From assembly GCA_018067055.1 (NCBI GenBank), contig JAGPVK010000319.1, positions 1 to 7,168 of the forward strand: DNA of 7,168 bases, given 5' to 3'. Below the pieces are notes generated by a model. That model was not told the origin of the DNA. It made no database searches and worked only from the letters and a program-made list of their open reading frames with translations. The number at the start of each line of letters is the position of its first letter. Positions within the stretch are counted from its first letter, which is position 1. Shown piece by piece: positions 1-6,209 of the stretch. Source of the stretch: Sphingomonadales bacterium. Its GTDB lineage: Bacteria > Pseudomonadota > Alphaproteobacteria > Sphingomonadales > Sphingomonadaceae. The position numbers and the translations under genes were made by a program.

Positions 1-19
1 GCTCATGGACTCGGCCTTT

Positions 20-99
20 CAATGTGATGTTGCGACTCGGATATCACATTGAAGTGTGATCGGTCTAGAGGAAATATCACATTGGCTTCACATGATGTG
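20..99. promoter_or_regulatory. Operator-like array of AATGTGAT / ATCACATT sites
   Basis: Five related half-sites lie in 80 bases: CAATGTGAT at 20-28, ATCACATTG at 43-51, AAGTGTGAT at 52-60, ATCACATTG at 76-84, and a small dyad CACAT-G-ATGTG at 89-99. ATATCACATTG occurs twice exactly (41-51 and 74-84), 33 bases apart, close to three helical turns, so both copies would face the same side of the DNA. Bases 43-60 form an 18-base dyad with one arm mismatch. This arrangement is typical of cooperative repressor or activator sites. The controlled gene is probably off the left edge on the minus strand: a minus-strand ATG at 6-4 is preceded by GAAAGG eight bases upstream. The repeats are directly visible; the regulatory role and target gene are inference, and I cannot name the regulator. 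Confidence 0.5.
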
Positions 100-104
100 T
101 CGCG

Positions 105-141
105 TTCCCGCCCTCCTGAAACAAGTTCAGGATGGCGGGAA
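105..141. repeat. Imperfect hairpin repeat (TTCCCGCC...GGCGGGAA)
   Basis: Arms 105-112 and 134-141 pair perfectly over 8 bases. After a single C/T mismatch (113/133), arms 114-120 and 126-132 pair for 7 more around a five-base loop (ACAAG). The core TCCTGAA...TTCAGGA resembles short dispersed palindromes I recall from sphingomonad intergenic DNA. There is no clear T-tract on either side, so I call it a REP-like repeat rather than a terminator. A structured-RNA role cannot be excluded. Confidence 0.6.
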
Positions 142-152
142 TCTAACCGCTT

Positions 153-234
153 CGTCATTGCGAGCGCAGCGAAGCAATCCAGTGCGTCGCTCGCCGCTCT
201 GGGTTGCCGCGTCGCTCCGCTCCTCGCAATGACG
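153..234. repeat. REP-like palindromic element with CGTCATTGCGAG arms
   Basis: The outer arms CGTCATTGCGAG (153-164) and CTCGCAATGACG (223-234) are perfect 12-base reverse complements. The inner parts continue to pair imperfectly: left 165-182 ending in GCAATCCAG against right 199-222 beginning CTGGGTTGCC. The whole 82-base unit can therefore fold into one long stem. Repeats with these ends are abundant in alphaproteobacterial intergenic regions and often produce a spurious translated peptide of the CEERSDAA...CARNDE type, which is exactly what the minus strand encodes here. It carries no transposase and is presumably a non-autonomous or REP-type element. Confidence 0.8.
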
Positions 235-266
235 GTTCTCTTTCTCCCCGGACAAACGCAATCTTA

Positions 267-426
267 AACCCCTCCATTTCCAAGGAGGGGTTGGGGTGGT
301 TTCTTTCGTCAGAGCGGTTCCTCTTTGTTTCAAAGAAACTTGTGTCGGCACCTTCGTTATTCGCTAGCGCGAGCGATGCTTGGGCATCGCCACCACCCCT
401 TGATCCCCTCCTCTGAAGAGGAGGGG
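267..426. repeat. Composite MITE-like inverted element ending in two CCCCTCC/GGAGGGG hairpins
   Basis: The left end is a hairpin with 9-base perfect arms, AACCCCTCC (267-275) and GGAGGGGTT (284-292). The right end is a second hairpin, CCCCTCCTC (405-413) with GAGGAGGGG (418-426) around TGAA. Just inside these, GGGGTGGT (293-300) is the exact reverse complement of ACCACCCC (392-399), and GTTTCTTT (299-306) of AAAGAAAC (332-339). The interior also has a GCGATGC/GCATCGC stem (373-379/384-390). The nested pairing suggests one mobile or REP-type unit of about 160 bases rather than unrelated hairpins. The right-hand hairpin lies three bases past the stop codon of the Sel1 gene and could help end its transcript, but it lacks a T-tract. 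Confidence 0.6.
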
Positions 427-428
427 CG

Positions 429-1061
429 CTATGTTCTCAGCCGGTCACTGTTTGGATAGTTCACTTTGCAAATAACAAACGGGATTACCAAGGTGATCCT
501 CTTGATCCAGCCTTTAACTTGATATCCGATCCCTAAGTTTTCTTTACGAAAAATATGGGACAGCCAATGCCGGGCGTGGAGGTGGCCGCGTTTTTCTGCC
601 TCTTCGAAATAGCCGATCGATTTCTCGATATCTTTATCCAACCAATCGCCTTTATAATGCTGCAATCCAAGGACAAATAAAGCGTTCGAGAAGCCTCGCT
701 CTGCAAGCTGTCTATACTCGATTTCTGCTTCTTCATATCTCCCTTTACCCTGAAAGTAACGAGCCAAGAGATATGCCCCCTCCATTGACCCTCTAGAAGC
801 CGCCTCGTTCAACCAGTACTCAGCCGCTTCAAAATCGCGTTCGGTTTCGTATCGTCCATACATGTAATATTCCCCCAGATAAAACATGCTCAACGAAGAA
901 CCTTTCGCTGCGAATTCTTTCATCAATTCCATAGCAGCGGTGGGATCGGTTTCGCCGATATATAATGCATTCAGTAGATCGGAGGCCTGAGGCTCAGCAT
1001 CCCACTCCTTCCGGAGATTCTCGCCTAGTTCCATTTCTCTTGGATCGCCGTTCTTGGTCAT
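429..1061 (-). CDS. Sel1-repeat (TPR-like) protein
   Basis: A 210-residue protein built from Sel1-like helical repeats at about 55-91, 92-123 and 124-159, with partial units on both sides. Each repeat has the usual ALxxLGxxYxxG...A..W...AA.RG spacing (for example SMEGAYLLARYFQGKGRYEE). Such repeats form a superhelical protein-binding scaffold; no catalytic domain is visible and the partner is unknown. There is no signal peptide, so it is probably cytosolic. The C-terminus has a basic segment and a short hydrophobic stretch (about 189-200), then a polar tail, possibly a membrane-touching end. The start has a weak AAGAG six bases upstream; Met10 is an alternative. The gene is clearly AT-richer than its neighbours: 60-base stretches at 481, 661 and 841 have 40-48% GC, against 67% at 2101. 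It may therefore have been acquired horizontally. It sits alone between repeats and the divergent exonuclease gene. Confidence 0.85.
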   Translation of the reverse strand: MTKNGDPREMELGENLRKEWDAEPQASDLLNALYIGETDPTAAMELMKEFAAKGSSLSMFYLGEYYMYGRYETERDFEAAEYWLNEAASRGSMEGAYLLARYFQGKGRYEEAEIEYRQLAERGFSNALFVLGLQHYKGDWLDKDIEKSIGYFEEAEKRGHLHARHWLSHIFRKENLGIGYQVKGWIKRITLVIPFVICKVNYPNSDRLRT

Positions 1062-1095
1062 TCATCACTCTTGTAACCATGAAATCAATCTGGAA

Positions 1096-1109
1096 TTGCA
1101 TTGATGCAA
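1096..1109. promoter_or_regulatory. TTGCAT-TG-ATGCAA dyad at predicted transcription start
   Basis: A perfect 6+6 inverted repeat with a two-base centre. It lies immediately downstream of the candidate -10 box of the Sel1 gene, where a repressor would block initiation. The dyad is directly visible; its use as an operator is inference. Confidence 0.3.
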
Positions 1110-1111
1110 AC

Positions 1112-1140
1112 ATTCTATGCTGAACAGAAAAGTTAGTCCA
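1112..1140 (-). promoter_or_regulatory. Candidate sigma70-type promoter of the Sel1 gene
   Basis: On the minus strand, TGGACT (1140-1135; four of six consensus positions) and TAGAAT (1117-1112; five of six) are separated by exactly 17 bases. Transcription would start near 1105, giving a leader of about 45 bases before the Sel1 start codon. The region is AT-rich compared with the rest of the window. This is a pattern match only. Confidence 0.35.
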
Positions 1141-1267
1141 CTAATAGCGAAACTGACCGTCCGCTTAATGAGCCCAGGTAAGTACCCACGTCGACGGCAC
1201 AGCAACCGAGCCGCGGAACACCCCCTTCCCCTTGACCGGAACCTTTCCCCATCCAATACGCTAATCC

Positions 1268-2272
1268 ATGATGGCGAAAGCGAAACACTGGATCGAGCCG
1301 CATCCGCAGGGAGTTTATGTGCGCCCTGCCGATATCTGGATCGATCCTTCAGGGGCGAAGCAGCACGCCGTAGTCACCCATGGCCATGCCGATCATGCGC
1401 GCGGCGGGCATGGCGAGGTCTGGGCGACGCCGGAGACGCTGGCGATCATGGGTTTGCGCTATGGGACCGATGCCGGGACGCCTGTTGCTTATGGCGAGGG
1501 GTTTGAGCGCGGCGGGGTGCGGTTCAGCCTGCATTCGGCGGGACATGTGCTGGGCTCGGCGCAGGTGTTGATGGAATATCAGGGCGAGCGGGTGGTGGTC
1601 ACCGGCGATTTCAAGCGGCGGCCTGATCCGACCTGCGCGCCGTTCGAGCCGGTGCCGTGCGATATCTTCATCACCGAGGCGACCTTTGGCCTGCCGGTGT
1701 TCCGGCACCCGCCGATCGCAGGCGAGATTGCCAAGATTTTTGCGCGGCTGGAAACCGAGCCGGACAGCAGCATATTGATCGGCGCCTATGCGCTGGGCAA
1801 GGCGCAGCGGGTGATTGCCGAATTGCGGCGCGCGGGCTGGGACAAGCCGATCTATCTGCACGGGGCGCAGGTCCGGATGTGCGAACTTTACGAAGAGCTT
1901 GGCGTGTCGCTGGGCGAATTGCGGCTGGTGATGGACACGCCAAAGGAAGAGATGCGCGGCCAGATCATCATTTGCCCGCCCTCGGCGCTGATCGACAAAT
2001 GGAGTCGGCGGCTGCCCAGTCCGGTCACCGCCATGGCCTCCGGCTGGATGCGGGTGCGCGGGCGGGCGCGGCAGCGCGGGGTCGAGATTCCGCTGGTCAT
2101 TTCCGACCACGCCGACTGGGATGAACTGACCGGCACGATCCGCGAACTGGCGCCGAAGGAAACCTGGATCACCCATGGCAGCGAGGACGGCCTGCTGCGC
2201 TGGTGCGAGCTGCACCAGATCAGGGCACGGGCGCTGGCGATGATCGGTCGCGAAGACGGGGACGACGGCTGA
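1268..2272 (+). CDS. Ligase-associated DNA exonuclease (metallo-beta-lactamase/beta-CASP fold)
   Basis: A 334-residue protein of the beta-CASP metallo-beta-lactamase nuclease group, the branch encoded next to bacterial ATP-dependent DNA ligases. It is expected to trim DNA ends in the cytoplasm before sealing. The HxHxDH metal motif is at 38-43 (HGHADH), followed by the GHVLGSA motif (His93), Asp114 in VTGDFK, and Glu137 in TEATFG. A beta-CASP region with LIGAYALGKAQRV follows, then SDHADW and a late THGSEDG motif, so the active site looks complete. The length fits the family. An in-frame TAA at 1262-1264 fixes the start at 1268 or 1271. No Shine-Dalgarno sequence is seen upstream, so it may be weakly initiated or leaderless. 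Its TGA shares its last base with the ATG of the ligase gene, indicating translational coupling. DNA rather than RNA as substrate is inferred from the family and the neighbour. Confidence 0.93.
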   Translation: MMAKAKHWIEPHPQGVYVRPADIWIDPSGAKQHAVVTHGHADHARGGHGEVWATPETLAIMGLRYGTDAGTPVAYGEGFERGGVRFSLHSAGHVLGSAQVLMEYQGERVVVTGDFKRRPDPTCAPFEPVPCDIFITEATFGLPVFRHPPIAGEIAKIFARLETEPDSSILIGAYALGKAQRVIAELRRAGWDKPIYLHGAQVRMCELYEELGVSLGELRLVMDTPKEEMRGQIIICPPSALIDKWSRRLPSPVTAMASGWMRVRGRARQRGVEIPLVISDHADWDELTGTIRELAPKETWITHGSEDGLLRWCELHQIRARALAMIGREDGDDG

Positions 2273-3843
2273 TGCGCCGCTTTGCCGCCCTGATCGACAG
2301 CCTGATCTACACCCGCTCGCGCAACGCCAAGCTGGCGGCGATCTCTACCTATTTGCGCGAAACGCCCGACCCCGATCGCGGCTGGGCGCTGGCGGCTTTG
2401 ACCGACAGCCTCGATTTCCCGGCGGTCAAATCCTCCACGATCCGCAATCTGGCCGGCACTCGGATCGACCCGGAACTGTTCCGCCTGTCGCGCCATCATG
2501 TTGGCGATACCGCCGAAACCGTCGCGCTGATCTGGCCGGAAGCACCGGACCGGGAGCAGAGCGATCCAACCGTCGACGAAGTGGTGCAGGCGCTGTCGTC
2601 CACCACTCGCGCGACCGCTCCCGACATTGTTGCCTCTTTGCTCGACAGCATGGATTCGAACAGCCGCTATGCGCTGCTCAAGCTGGCGGTCGGCGGGATG
2701 CGGGTTGGCGTGTCGGCGCGGCTGGCCAAGACCGCCTTTGCGCAAGCCTTTGCTGTGCCGCTCGACGATGTCGAGGAGCTGTGGCACGCGCTCGATCCGC
2801 CCTATGTAGCGTTGTTCCGCTGGGCGGAAGAGGGCGGCAAGCGGCCCGACCTGTCGACCACGCCGTTCTTCCGTCCGTTCATGCTGTCGCACCCGTTCGA
2901 GGGCGACAGCCTCGATCTCGGCGCATATGCGGTCGAATGGAAATGGGACGGCATTCGCGTGCAGGCGGTGCATCTCGGCGGCGAGACCCGGCTCTACAGC
3001 CGCGGCGGTGATGATATCAGCGCCGCCTTTCCCGATGTGGTCGAGGCGTTCGATCGTGCCGGTGTGATCGACGGCGAACTGCTGGTGCGCGGCACCGACC
3101 AGGGCGGCGAGGCGGCCAGTTTCAACGCCTTGCAGAAACGTCTGGGCCGTAAGACCGTCTCAAAAAAAATGCGGCAGGAATTTCCCGCCTTCGTCCGCGT
3201 CTACGACCTGCTGATAGACGGGGAAGACGATCTGCGCCTGCTCCCCTGGCACGAGCGGCGGCAACGACTGGAAGCCTTTGTCCCGACGCTGAATCGCGAT
3301 CATTTCGACCTGTCGGCGGTGATCGATGTCGATGATTTCGCTGCACTGGAGACGATGCGCGCCGGCGCCCGCGATGCGGCGATCGAGGGGGTGATGCTGA
3401 AGCGCCGGGAAAGCCCCTATCTGGCCGGCCGGGTCACCGGGCACTGGTACAAGTGGAAGCGCGATCCGCTGAACGCCGACTGTGTGATGATGTATGCGCA
3501 GCGCGGCAACGGCCGGCGCGCCTCTTTCTATTCCGACTATACATTCGGCTGCTGGACCGAGGACGGCGAGCTGCTGCCGGTCGGCAAGGCCTATTCCGGT
3601 TTTACCGACGAAGAACTGAAATGGCTCGACCGTTTTGTCCGGCAGAATACGCTCAACCGGTTCGGCCCGGTGCGCGAGGTGGCAAAGTCGCTGGTGCTGG
3701 AAGTCGCATTCGATTCGATCCACGACAGCAAGCGCCACAAATCCGGCCTCGCCATGCGCTTCCCGCGCATCCACCGCATCCGCAAGGACAAGCCCGCCGA
3801 GGAAGCGGATAGGATTGCGACCTTGCGGGGGATGATTTCCTAG
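2272..3843 (+). CDS. ATP-dependent DNA ligase (LigB-like)
   Basis: A 523-residue ligase that seals nicks through a lysine-AMP intermediate. The N-terminal 200 or so residues are a helical DNA-binding domain with the typical LLKLAVGGMRVGVSARL segment. The nucleotidyltransferase core follows: motif I EWKWDGIR with the adenylated Lys224, motif III VIDGELL (Asp267-Glu269), motif IV EGVMLKRR (Glu372-Lys377) and motif V WYKWKRDP (Lys394, Lys396). The C-terminal OB-fold ends in the motif VI region RFPRIHRIRKDK, so all catalytic motifs are present. An N-terminal DNA-binding domain plus core and OB-fold matches the LigB class rather than the LigD polymerase-ligase. I chose ATG 2272 because it overlaps the exonuclease stop; the in-frame ATG at 2203 would overlap by 70 bases and add an Arg-rich, unconserved-looking tail. 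A run of eight A at 3162-3169 is notable. It probably acts in DNA repair with the upstream exonuclease; NAD-dependent LigA would remain the replicative ligase. Confidence 0.95.
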   Translation: MRRFAALIDSLIYTRSRNAKLAAISTYLRETPDPDRGWALAALTDSLDFPAVKSSTIRNLAGTRIDPELFRLSRHHVGDTAETVALIWPEAPDREQSDPTVDEVVQALSSTTRATAPDIVASLLDSMDSNSRYALLKLAVGGMRVGVSARLAKTAFAQAFAVPLDDVEELWHALDPPYVALFRWAEEGGKRPDLSTTPFFRPFMLSHPFEGDSLDLGAYAVEWKWDGIRVQAVHLGGETRLYSRGGDDISAAFPDVVEAFDRAGVIDGELLVRGTDQGGEAASFNALQKRLGRKTVSKKMRQEFPAFVRVYDLLIDGEDDLRLLPWHERRQRLEAFVPTLNRDHFDLSAVIDVDDFAALETMRAGARDAAIEGVMLKRRESPYLAGRVTGHWYKWKRDPLNADCVMMYAQRGNGRRASFYSDYTFGCWTEDGELLPVGKAYSGFTDEELKWLDRFVRQNTLNRFGPVREVAKSLVLEVAFDSIHDSKRHKSGLAMRFPRIHRIRKDKPAEEADRIATLRGMIS

Positions 3844-3855
3844 TTTCCCTCTCGC

Positions 3856-5199
3856 TTAAGGGAGAAGCTTGGTCTCTTCCAACAACCCCGCCGCCCGATA
3901 GGTCTCGTTCAGCACATCGTGAAAATGGGCGACGCGAATTTCCTGGTCGCTGAGCCAGGCGTGATCAAAGCCGCTCGATCGGGCACCGGCCTGGACGCGG
4001 GCGAGCAGGCTGATGTCCTGATCGATGGTTTCGGTCATGCTCTTTGCGCCGGACAGGATCGCTTCATGGCCAAAACAGTCGCGGGCCACGCGCCCCTCGG
4101 CTATTTCACTGTTCCCGCTCGCCGCATGCATGGTCTGCTTGTGCTCAGAGCCGCCGCCAAGCGCCGGATCGGGGTTGAGCTGCAGTGTCCATTTGTCGAG
4201 ATAGGATTGCGACGGATCATCGGGGTGCGGGCGCGAGCGCATCATCCACAGACCTTCCGGTGAGCCGGACAGGATGATGTTGGGGAACAGATTATACTGG
4301 AAGACGGTGGTCAGCTGCTCGTCGGACAAGGCCGAATAATCATAGCCGTTGCGACCGCTCTGTTCGCGCTTGGCTTTGGTGATCGCCGCCGGAATCTCCG
4401 CGACCCGGCCGACAAATTCCTGCGCGTCGATACCCAGCGCGGTGAGCTGCATCTCCTGATAGTCGGTTGGCCTGTCCGGCACCGGATAGCGGCTGTCGGT
4501 GACAAAGCCCGGCACGTGCAGGCCGGTATGGCCGTTTTCGAACAGTTCGTCCGTCGCATTGGGGCAATCGACGAAGCGCTTGTGCTGCGGATGGATATGG
4601 TCAACATGATAAAGTTCGGAAAAATTGTCGATCATCGCCTTCCAGTTGCACTCGACGCTGACCGTCTGATCCTCGATCAAGTCCATCTTGGCGATTGGAT
4701 AGGGCGCGGCCCGCTCGACCATCCTGCCGAGAAAATCGGACAGGGGCTCTGCATCCGGATCCATGTTGACGAAGACAAAGCCCTGCCATGTATCGAGCTG
4801 CACCGGCTTGAGCCGCAGGCGGTCGGCGGGCAGACCCTCGGCAAAACTGTCCGGATCGGGCGCGCCGCGCAACCTGCCATCGAGATTGAAGCACCAGGCA
4901 TGATAGGGGCAGGTAATCAGCGGCGTGCTGCTCACTCCTTCTTCGAGCAAACGGGTGCCGCGATGGGTGCAGGCGTTGTGATAGGCGTGCAAAGTCCCGT
5001 CGCTGGCGCGGGCAATGATGATCGAATCATGGCCGATGTCGAAGGTGACGGTGCTTTTGGGCTTTTGCAAATCGCTTTCCAGCGCCGCCAGCAGCCATGA
5101 CTTGCGCCAGATATGATCGGTCTCGACCCGCGCATGACGCGGATCATGATAGCGGTCGCCATCGATTGGCACGGCAGCCACTTCTGTGTCCTTGATCAT
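3856..5199 (-). CDS. Rieske 2Fe-2S ring-hydroxylating oxygenase, alpha subunit
   Basis: A 447-residue terminal oxygenase component that uses a Rieske cluster and a mononuclear iron to activate O2 for hydroxylation or demethylation. The Rieske motif is Cys77-x-His79 and, 17 residues later, Cys97-x2-His100. The catalytic iron site is in NWKAMIDNFSELYHVDHIHP: His198 and His203, with Asp395 (DQDISLL) as the likely third ligand. The residue that bridges the two metal centres is Glu195, where naphthalene dioxygenase has Asp. I prefer ATG 5199 because GGGAG lies eight bases upstream; the in-frame ATG at 5217 has no ribosome-binding site. No beta subunit, ferredoxin or reductase gene is nearby, so it is probably an alpha-only oxygenase fed by redox partners encoded elsewhere. 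The substrate cannot be read from sequence: an aromatic, steroid-like or quaternary amine compound are all possible. It is convergent with the ligase gene, 12 bases apart. Confidence 0.93.
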   Translation of the reverse strand: MIKDTEVAAVPIDGDRYHDPRHARVETDHIWRKSWLLAALESDLQKPKSTVTFDIGHDSIIIARASDGTLHAYHNACTHRGTRLLEEGVSSTPLITCPYHAWCFNLDGRLRGAPDPDSFAEGLPADRLRLKPVQLDTWQGFVFVNMDPDAEPLSDFLGRMVERAAPYPIAKMDLIEDQTVSVECNWKAMIDNFSELYHVDHIHPQHKRFVDCPNATDELFENGHTGLHVPGFVTDSRYPVPDRPTDYQEMQLTALGIDAQEFVGRVAEIPAAITKAKREQSGRNGYDYSALSDEQLTTVFQYNLFPNIILSGSPEGLWMMRSRPHPDDPSQSYLDKWTLQLNPDPALGGGSEHKQTMHAASGNSEIAEGRVARDCFGHEAILSGAKSMTETIDQDISLLARVQAGARSSGFDHAWLSDQEIRVAHFHDVLNETYRAAGLLEETKLLP

Positions 5200-5309
5200 C
5201 TCGCCGTCTCCCAACATTGTGCTTTTTGTCAGGATAGGCCCTTGGCGTTGCTCAAGGCAGTAGCAATTTTACCAGCTTTTTGCCGCTGCTGCCGGAAAGA
5301 CGGCGATGG

Positions 5310-5867
5310 TCAGCGAACAGGAAGCTTGCCGGGCAGCATCCGCCGGAACGTATTGTCCTTGACCACATAGTGATGGAACAGCGCGGCAAGGGCATGCAGG
5401 CCGATCAGGAAATATCCGACCGTGCCGAATGTCTCGTGCAGTTCCTTGATCTGCGACGACAAAGCCTTGTCCGGTGCGGCAAGCGGAGGAAGCTCCAGTC
5501 CGAAGAACGGAATGCTCTTGTCGCCGGTACTCAGGATCAGCCATCCGGCAATCGGCATCGCCAGCATGAACGCATAAAGCGCGAAATGGGTCACTTTGGC
5601 CAGCAGCATTTGCCAGGCCGGTGGTTCCGGTTTGATTGGCGGCCTTGCAGAGAGAAGCCGCGCGACGATCCGGATGATCACCAGTGCCAGCACGGTCAGG
5701 CCGAGCATGAAATGCCAGGCCTTCAGGCCCTCGCGCATGTCACTGCCCTTGAGATAATTTTCGCGCAGCAAGATGCAGGCATAGACGGCCGTAATCAGGA
5801 GCAGCATCGCCCAGTGAAGGAAAATGGAAAGGGAGGTATAGCGCGTGCGGGCTTGGGTGGCTGTCAT
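5310..5867 (-). CDS. Cytochrome b561 (CybB-type, di-heme membrane protein)
   Basis: A 185-residue inner-membrane protein with four hydrophobic helices at about 13-34, 50-72, 92-113 and 146-168. Candidate heme ligands are His18 (FLHW), His52 (WHFMLG), His144 (ELHE) and His158 (GLHAL). Their spacing matches the four ligands of E. coli CybB closely. The family moves electrons between quinol and a periplasmic or small-molecule acceptor; superoxide oxidation is known for E. coli CybB, but the specific role here is unknown. The start at 5867 is supported by AGAGG seven bases upstream. A longer frame to 6014 adds 49 residues without membrane or heme features and is unlikely. The gene ends about 110 bases before the Rieske start on the same strand, so co-transcription is possible but nothing shows a functional link. 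The length is close to the usual family size of about 175-190. Confidence 0.92.
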   Translation of the reverse strand: MTATQARTRYTSLSIFLHWAMLLLITAVYACILLRENYLKGSDMREGLKAWHFMLGLTVLALVIIRIVARLLSARPPIKPEPPAWQMLLAKVTHFALYAFMLAMPIAGWLILSTGDKSIPFFGLELPPLAAPDKALSSQIKELHETFGTVGYFLIGLHALAALFHHYVVKDNTFRRMLPGKLPVR

Positions 5868-6209
5868 ATCTGTCCTCTTCTGTGTTCCGAATTTTCGTGT
5901 AGCAGATTTTTCGCGGCTGTCACGGTTTAGCGGTTGATCACCGCTGGACTTTCCGGGTGCACTATCCGGCTGGAAAGCAATGTTCTGGCATAAGGATATG
6001 GTCCGCTTCCACATAATTTTCTCGGATCCGCCTGCGAAGCATCAATGACGAAGGCCAATAACAGCGTTCAGGCGCGGCCCAAAATCTGGGAATATACGTA
6101 AGCCGGGAAGGCTGGGGACCAATTCCCTTGGCGATCGGGGGAGCGCGGCGACCGGTCACCGCGACGCCGACGCGACCTGGTTCGATGTCTTCGCGGGATG
6201 CCATTCTCC
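5868..6209. other. Intergenic gap with no convincing gene
   Basis: 342 bases separate the hydrolase stop from the cytochrome b561 start. Frames crossing it give short, Arg/Pro-rich translations with no recognisable motif and no good ribosome-binding site. The clearest structure is an 18-base imperfect palindrome at 6145-6162 (GCGGCGACC / GGTCACCGC, one mismatch). The cytochrome b561 promoter should lie here; GTGACA near 5920 on the minus strand is a poor -35 candidate without a good -10. No strong terminator follows the hydrolase gene, only GGGA...TCCC just past its stop. Confidence 0.6.

Noticed and set aside
127..351. Minus-strand 74-residue reading frame in the repeat region
   Set aside because: Its translation contains the CEERSDAA...CARNDE pattern, a well-known artefact of translating this class of palindromic repeat; no ribosome-binding site or domain supports it.
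1065..1256. Minus-strand 63-residue frame ending three bases before the Sel1 start codon
   Set aside because: The close spacing would allow translational coupling, but the first half is Arg-rich, the frame runs through the candidate promoter and dyad, and it resembles no known protein.
1349..2973. Long minus-strand frames (288 and 361 residues) opposite the exonuclease and ligase genes
   Set aside because: They are antisense shadows of GC-rich genes whose plus-strand products carry full catalytic motifs; the antisense translations are His/Arg/Pro-rich and lack domains.
3846..3863. TCCCT...AGGGA hairpin between the convergent ligase and Rieske genes as a bidirectional terminator
   Set aside because: Only five base pairs with an eight-base loop and no T-tract; too weak to call.
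4516..5100. Plus-strand 194-residue frame opposite the Rieske gene
   Set aside because: It overlaps the Rieske and iron-site coding sequence, has no ribosome-binding site that I can see, and no recognisable domain.
3856..6014. Rieske oxygenase and cytochrome b561 as a dedicated electron-transfer pair
   Set aside because: Rieske oxygenases take electrons from soluble ferredoxins or reductases, while cytochrome b561 exchanges electrons with quinol in the membrane; adjacency alone does not support a link.
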